Positions 8,418 to 12,360 of a stretch of 12,360 nt of DNA are shown in pieces (the stretch's first letter is position 1; each line of letters opens with the position of its first letter). Below the pieces are notes generated by a model, which ran no database searches, was not told where the DNA came from, and saw only the letters and a list, made by a program, of their open reading frames with translations. The position numbers and the translations under genes are program-made. The DNA is from Euperipatoides rowelli (lineage: Eukaryota > Onychophora > Udeonychophora > Euonychophora > Peripatopsidae), in NCBI GenBank assembly GCA_003024985.2, contig PXIH01S0000471.1, one strand, 5' to 3'.

Positions 8418-8848
8418 AATGCTGAAGAGAACCCAAATTGCTCTTCACCAATAAATTGTTTTCACACAAGTTTGCTTAACAAAGCATGAACGTTTAAAAA
8501 AAAATTAAAGGTCACCAGGTTTGACCGTAACAGATGGCATGCACTTATTATTGCTAATGGTGAAATATGAGATGAAAGTGGGCAAGCCCTGAATGACAAA
8601 ATTTAAAGATGGATGCTTGTGTTTTTATCATTTTAAAACATTAGCACCTCAAATGTGAACCCGGTGAAACTTGGAATTACTAATGTAAACAAACTTGGTA
8701 TCACCTCCACTTGTTTACAATGTTAAATAATTATAATTATAAATTACTGTTCAAAGACAAAATATTTATGATCTATAACTAAACTTGTTATAGTTATGCA
8801 AATATATGCTATTCACATGCTAATTAAGAAATCTTTATTAATCTTGTA
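8418..8848. other. AT-rich non-coding DNA
   Basis: No gene, repeat boundary or RNA could be supported between the right end of the transposon and the minisatellite. Confidence 0.55.
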
Positions 8849-9887
8849 TGTTCATTGATTTCCTTATTTGGATTAAATTGTATGTGTTTATTGATTCACT
8901 TATTTTAATTGGAATATGTTCATTGCTTCAATCATTGGGATTATTGTGCATGTTCATTAATTCATTTATTTTGATTAGAATTTATGTTCATTGGTTCACT
9001 TATTTAAAGTGTATGTTCATTTATTCTTTAATTGGTATTTACATGTATGTTCATTGATTCACTTATTTGGATTAGTGTATGTTCATTAATCCACTTATTT
9101 GTATTAAAGTGATGTTCATTGATTCACTTAATTGAATTAGTGTATGTTCATTGATACACTTATTTGTATTATAGTGATGGTCATTGATTCACTTAATTGG
9201 ATTAGTGTATGTTCATTGATACACTTATTTGTATTAGAATAATGTTAATTGATTCACTTATTTTGATTAGTGTATGTTCATTGAGCCACTTATTTGTATT
9301 AGATTGTTGTTCATTTATTCACTCGTATTAGTATATGTTCATTAATCAACTTATTTGCATTAGATTGATGTTCATTGATTCACTTATTTGGATTAGTTTA
9401 TTTCATTGATCCACTTATTTGTATTAGAGTGATGTTCATTGATTCACTTAATTGTATTTCTGTATGTTCATTGATCCACTTATTTGTATTAAATTGATGT
9501 TCATTGATTCACTTACTGTATTTGGATTAGTTTATGTTCAATGATCGACTTATTTGTATTAGAGTGTTTATTGATTCACTTATTTGGATTAGTGTATGTT
9601 CATTGCACCACTTATTTGTATTAGAGTGATGTTCATTGATTCATTTAGTTGGATTAGTGTATGCTCATTGGTCCACTTATTTGTATTAGTGTGATGTTCA
9701 TTGATTCACTTAATTGAATTTGTGTATGTTCATTGATCCACTTATTTGTATTAGAGATGTTCATTAATTCACTTATTTGGATTAGGTTATGTTCATTGAT
9801 CCATTTATTTGTATTAGAGTGATGTTAATTGATTCACTTATTTATATTAGAGTGATGTTCATTGATCCACTTATTTGGATTAGGCTT
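8849..9887. repeat. Minisatellite: 32 monomers of 32-33 bp, dimeric higher-order structure
   Basis: About 32 head-to-tail units begin with TGTTCATTGA. From unit 7 (9048) to the end, two monomer types alternate without a break. Type A has TTCACTTAWTTGGATTA, is about 32 bp and usually ends GTGTA. Type B has TCCACTTATTTGTATTA, is about 33 bp and usually ends GAGTGA. The repeating unit is therefore a dimer of about 65 bp, present 13 times. Units 1-6 (8849-9047) are more diverged and all carry the type-A T at the diagnostic position. The last two units carry swapped 3' halves. A degenerate TGGTCAT at 9888 may be a decayed 33rd unit. It is not a CRISPR array, because there are no unique spacers. 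A 69-codon open frame over the left end is a by-product of the repeats. Confidence 0.95.
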
Positions 9888-10960
9888 TGGTCATAATTCT
9901 TCAATTATGTGGTTGAAATTGTTGCCTAAAAGCTATTTTGATTTATTTAAAAGTATATTTTGTGTATTACACAGTGATCAAATCATGTTTTTCCCCTATT
10001 TACAGTTGTTCTGGAAATATTATAAGTTGAACATCCACTTCCTGATTGTAAGAGAAATTTTATTCTCTCCGTACTTTAAAAATAACAGCATGTTATGTGA
10101 ATAATAGGAAGCATTGTGGTGGCGACATCTTGATCGTTTGATCTAAGATTTTTTGAAAATTTATAATTAAGCACTTTGGATTTAGAAACTTTTTTCAATA
10201 GGATTTTGTATAAAGTAAACTTTTGTGTGACATTTTTGGATCATGGAAAACTCTCCGCCTTTCTCTCCCATAATACATTCAGTATTGTGTAATATAACAA
10301 TTGCCATTTCTGACAACCGTTACAGTGTATGCTAAAGATTTGAATAGACGGCAAATAAACTTCAATTGGTCTGCAAAAGACTTTGTTGTAGAACCAAATA
10401 AAAATAATTTCTTGAAAACAAACAAAAGACCTCTATCTTTGCAAATACCGTTAAACACGGTATCAGAGAGTCTAACTCCATGCAAAGGTCTCTGCAAATA
10501 AAAATAAACCAAAAGTGTAGACACAAAGAGCTGCTCACTGGAATGGCAAGCTCAGACAAAAATTTGAATGTGTGCTCCCATTTATACTTTAACAAATTAA
10601 AATCGATAAATAAATAACTAATTAGTTAATCATTATGTTCAGGCGAGTTTGAATATTTCAAGAAATAATTAATTTCAACGGTTAGCTAGGTCGCTTTTAA
10701 TATGAAGTTTTATTAATAGCTTTTTAATAAATGCCATATTAAGAAAATAATTATAACTTGAAACTAACTCAGCTATCACCCAGAGGCACTAATTAACAGA
10801 ACAATAAAACCCCAATGACTGTAATGTACTGTATATAGTGTATATACATAGTATATACAAACTGCTGTTATTATTTAATAAGGGCTATAATGTTTTAATT
10901 GCACAAGGTGCTATTGACATCTATGTACAGTACATTTTATTTTTCATCTGTGTCTTTTAG
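9888..10960. other. Probable intron or intergenic DNA upstream of the exon
   Basis: No exon could be supported. Around 10279-10600 both strands stay open in overlapping short frames and G+C rises slightly. That hints at a decayed repeat or old exon, but none of the peptides was recognised. The stretch 10800-10860 is a cluster of short TATAC/GTATA palindromes. The final bases form a pyrimidine-rich splice acceptor. Confidence 0.5.
10427..10491. repeat. Two-tier imperfect stem
   Basis: AGACCT (10427-10432) plus TTTGCA (10438-10443), separated by a 5-base bulge, pair with TGCAAAGGTCT (10481-10491). Enclosed is a hairpin ATACCG (10445-10450) with CGGTAT (10458-10463) and a 7-base loop. The region could be a structured RNA or the subterminal part of a transposon. 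No independent evidence decides. Confidence 0.45.
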
Positions 10961-11163
10961 GTAATGCAAACCAGTTTATGGTTCAACATGAGCAGCAGGC
11001 CGATGCAGCAGCAGCAGCAGCAGAACTGGCTAGGGAGGGCGAACTGCTTGCTAGCCACTCTCAACATCCACAGCAGGTTAAGGAAGGAGATATGCTCAAC
11101 ATTCGTCAACCGACTGAAGAGGAGTTGAAAATCCAAAGTGAAGCATCAATTCAGGAGCTTGAG
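10961..11163 (+). CDS. Internal exon of an unidentified protein (partial)
   Basis: A pyrimidine-rich tract ending TTTTAG at 10960 is a strong splice acceptor, and GAG followed by GTATTA at 11164 is a good donor. The 203-bp exon starts with the last two bases of a codon split by the upstream intron (NGT) and ends on a codon boundary. It reads 67 full codons without a stop. The peptide starts NANQFMVQHEQQAD, runs through six alanines encoded by (GCA)6 at 11005-11022, then continues ELAREGELLA, KEGDMLNIRQP and TEEELKIQSEASIQELE. It is rich in Glu, Gln, Ala and Leu with no Cys or Trp, and looks helical and soluble, possibly a coiled-coil or linker region. Codon use and G+C differ sharply from the surrounding DNA, which supports real coding. 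I do not recognise the family. The ATG at 10978 is internal, not a start: the frame is open upstream to the splice site. No other exon of the gene is visible, so the flanking introns are at least several kilobases upstream and over 1 kb downstream. Confidence 0.8.
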
Positions 11164-11646
11164 GTATTAATATTGTTGCATCAGAAAAAAAGTTAACTGC
11201 ATACTGCACATGCTCACTAGGACTATGCACTAGATACCATGTGTGTCTCCACAGGGGGCACTTGTTCCCACCCCCCCTACCTGGGAGGGCATAAAAAATA
11301 TTTTAAGGTAAAAAAATGTAAGAATACAGAAAAAATATACAATTTGGCTTGCCTGATTGCAAGTGTGAACCCTCTAATGGCTAAAAAATGTCCATACAAT
11401 AAAAAAAAAAGCTTATCAAATTTTAACGGACAAGGAACAAAACGTCCATACAACCAAAAAAAAACGTAGCAAGAATTTTTTTGAATTTTTTGCCCCTATC
11501 CCCCCTGAATTTTTTTCTGTGGACACCCATGGTAAATACTGTATATTGTAAATGGTGGGATAGGGTGAATTTGGATATTAATTATATTAAAAAACAAATT
11601 TTCTCTGTGTGTCCGTCATTCCGAACACTTAAAATTGCATTTTCTC
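11164..11646. other. Intron sequence, possibly a decayed repeat
   Basis: The donor at 11164 opens this stretch. It contains A runs and C runs (around 11272-11278 and 11500-11505). GTGTGTCTCCACAG near 11241-11254 is roughly inverted as CTGTGGACACCCAT at 11518-11531, which could be degraded transposon ends about 290 bp apart, but the match is too short to call. Plus-strand open frames near 11239 and 11481 show only compositional bias. Confidence 0.5.
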
Positions 11647-11831
11647 CCCAATGGTTTGTTCAATTAAGTAGAAATTTGAAATTAGTGTTCCCGTAGAGGT
11701 CTAGAATATGTATATAAGAGGTCAAGGTCCTAGGTGGTNCCCAATGGTTTGTTCAATTAAGTAGAAATTTGAAATTAGTGTTCCCGTAGAGGTCTAGAAT
11801 ATGTATATAAGAGGTCAAGGTCCTAGGTGGT
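11647..11831. repeat. Two identical 92-bp copies around a single N
   Basis: The 92 bases at 11647-11738 are repeated without any difference at 11740-11831; only the N at 11739 separates them. A one-base gap between identical copies is the usual mark of two contigs joined without merging their overlap. The true genome may hold one copy. A diverged relative at about 11886-11930 shows that the sequence does belong to a locally repeated family, so a real tandem duplication is not excluded. Confidence 0.85.
11739..11739. other. Ambiguous base / assembly gap
   Basis: This is the only N in the window. It sits exactly between the two identical 92-bp copies, so sequence order and copy number around it should be treated as uncertain. 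Confidence 0.95.
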
Positions 11832-11885
11832 CACATGGGGGTGGTAGGAGAGCCCCCAAAAATCTAAAATTTTTAAAATGCTCCG

Positions 11886-11930
11886 ATTAAGTTCAAATTT
11901 GAAATTTATGTTACCCTAGAGGTCTACAAT
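11886..11930 (+). repeat. Diverged third copy of the 92-bp sequence
   Basis: ATTAAGTTCAAATTTGAAAT and the following TTATGTTACCCTAGAGGTCTA align with ATTAAGTAGAAATTTGAAAT and TTAGTGTTCCCGTAGAGGTCTA of the 92-bp copies, at an offset of 130 bases from the second copy. The similarity covers only about half of the unit. Confidence 0.7.
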
Positions 11931-11931
11931 C

Positions 11932-12360
11932 ACATAAGGGTGCCAGAGGGGCCCAATTGAATTCCAACATTTTAGACAAGGAAAATACTTGCCCATTTTT
12001 TGGGGGTGTTTGGGGGGGGGGGGGAGCAAATAACATGGGAGTGTTTACCATAGTTCCAAACATGGCACAAAAATATGGGCCCAAAAAAAAAAATTACTGT
12101 CGATTCCGACGGGTTTCGATTAGTTAACATAGAAATAGAGATTGGTAGTTATCTTGATTAGGAAAAAAAAATCTGTAAATAACTCTGCATTAAAGTGATT
12201 TATCAATGCCTATTTCAACTTCATTGATTTATTGATTTATTTATGTGTATTTTTGTAAAAAAAACTGCTTGTTTAATTAATCAATTTGTTATATTCGGTC
12301 CATAAATGCATCAAAATTCGACTTTTATGCCAATATGTATCAAATTATCAACCCTTCATA
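11932..12360. other. AT-rich non-coding DNA with G runs
   Basis: No gene is visible up to the window edge. The notable feature is GGGGG at 12002-12006 followed by a 13-base G run at 12012-12024. The rest is A/T-rich with TTGATTTAT-type simple repeats near 12220-12245. Confidence 0.55.

Noticed and set aside
8848-9057. Plus-strand open frame of 69 codons rich in Ile, Leu and Phe
   Set aside because: It lies in the minisatellite; the hydrophobic composition comes from translating the AT-rich repeat and the reading frame drifts with 32/33-bp units.
8849-9887. CRISPR array
   Set aside because: Units are contiguous variants of one sequence with no unique spacers, and the DNA is eukaryotic.
9862-10104. 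Plus-strand 80-codon open frame
   Set aside because: It starts within the last minisatellite unit and shows no recognisable protein features.
11241-11531. 290-bp element with inverted ends GTGTGTCTCCACAG / CTGTGGACACCCAT
   Set aside because: The match is short and gapped, and no target duplication is visible.
11239-11696. Two plus-strand open frames after the exon
   Set aside because: Both consist of A-run lysines and C-run prolines; they lie downstream of a good splice donor and the second ends in the duplicated segment.

Overview
The window is nuclear DNA from a eukaryote, most likely a metazoan. It is very AT-rich and full of homopolymer A/T runs. It holds one recognisable spliced exon with good splice sites, plus several non-autonomous DNA-transposon remnants, a tRNA-derived SINE and minisatellites. 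There are no bacterial-style operons or long open frames. The style (short palindromic ACTGTA/TAGGCCTA-type motifs and this mix of cut-and-paste elements) fits a marine invertebrate, possibly a deuterostome such as an echinoderm, but that is a weak inference.

Layout. A 19-bp minisatellite runs off the left edge (1-57). Unremarkable AT-rich DNA with two imperfect hairpins and a 22-bp dispersed repeat follows, with one end of a hAT-type transposon at about 1071-1108. A compact MITE with TTAA duplications lies at 1691-2001. After a low-complexity A/T stretch comes a minus-strand tRNA-derived SINE (about 3007-3140), then a 3' retroposon fragment bounded by 22-bp direct repeats (3370-3719). A candidate 1.2-kb element with TTAA target sites spans 4439-5626. 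A second candidate DNA element of about 1.17 kb, with TTA target sites and complex palindromic ends, spans 7247-8417. A 32-unit minisatellite at 8849-9887 is built mostly from two alternating monomer types, a 65-bp dimeric higher-order repeat.

The only convincing coding sequence is an internal exon at 10961-11163 on the plus strand. It encodes 67 residues, rich in Glu, Gln and Ala, of a protein I could not identify. Everything upstream is best read as intron or intergenic DNA, and what follows 11163 as intron. At 11739 a single N separates two identical 92-bp copies, which looks like an assembly join, although a diverged third copy downstream leaves room for a real tandem repeat.

No multi-gene system is visible. 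The interest lies in the transposable-element archaeology, the dimeric satellite and the probable assembly fault.
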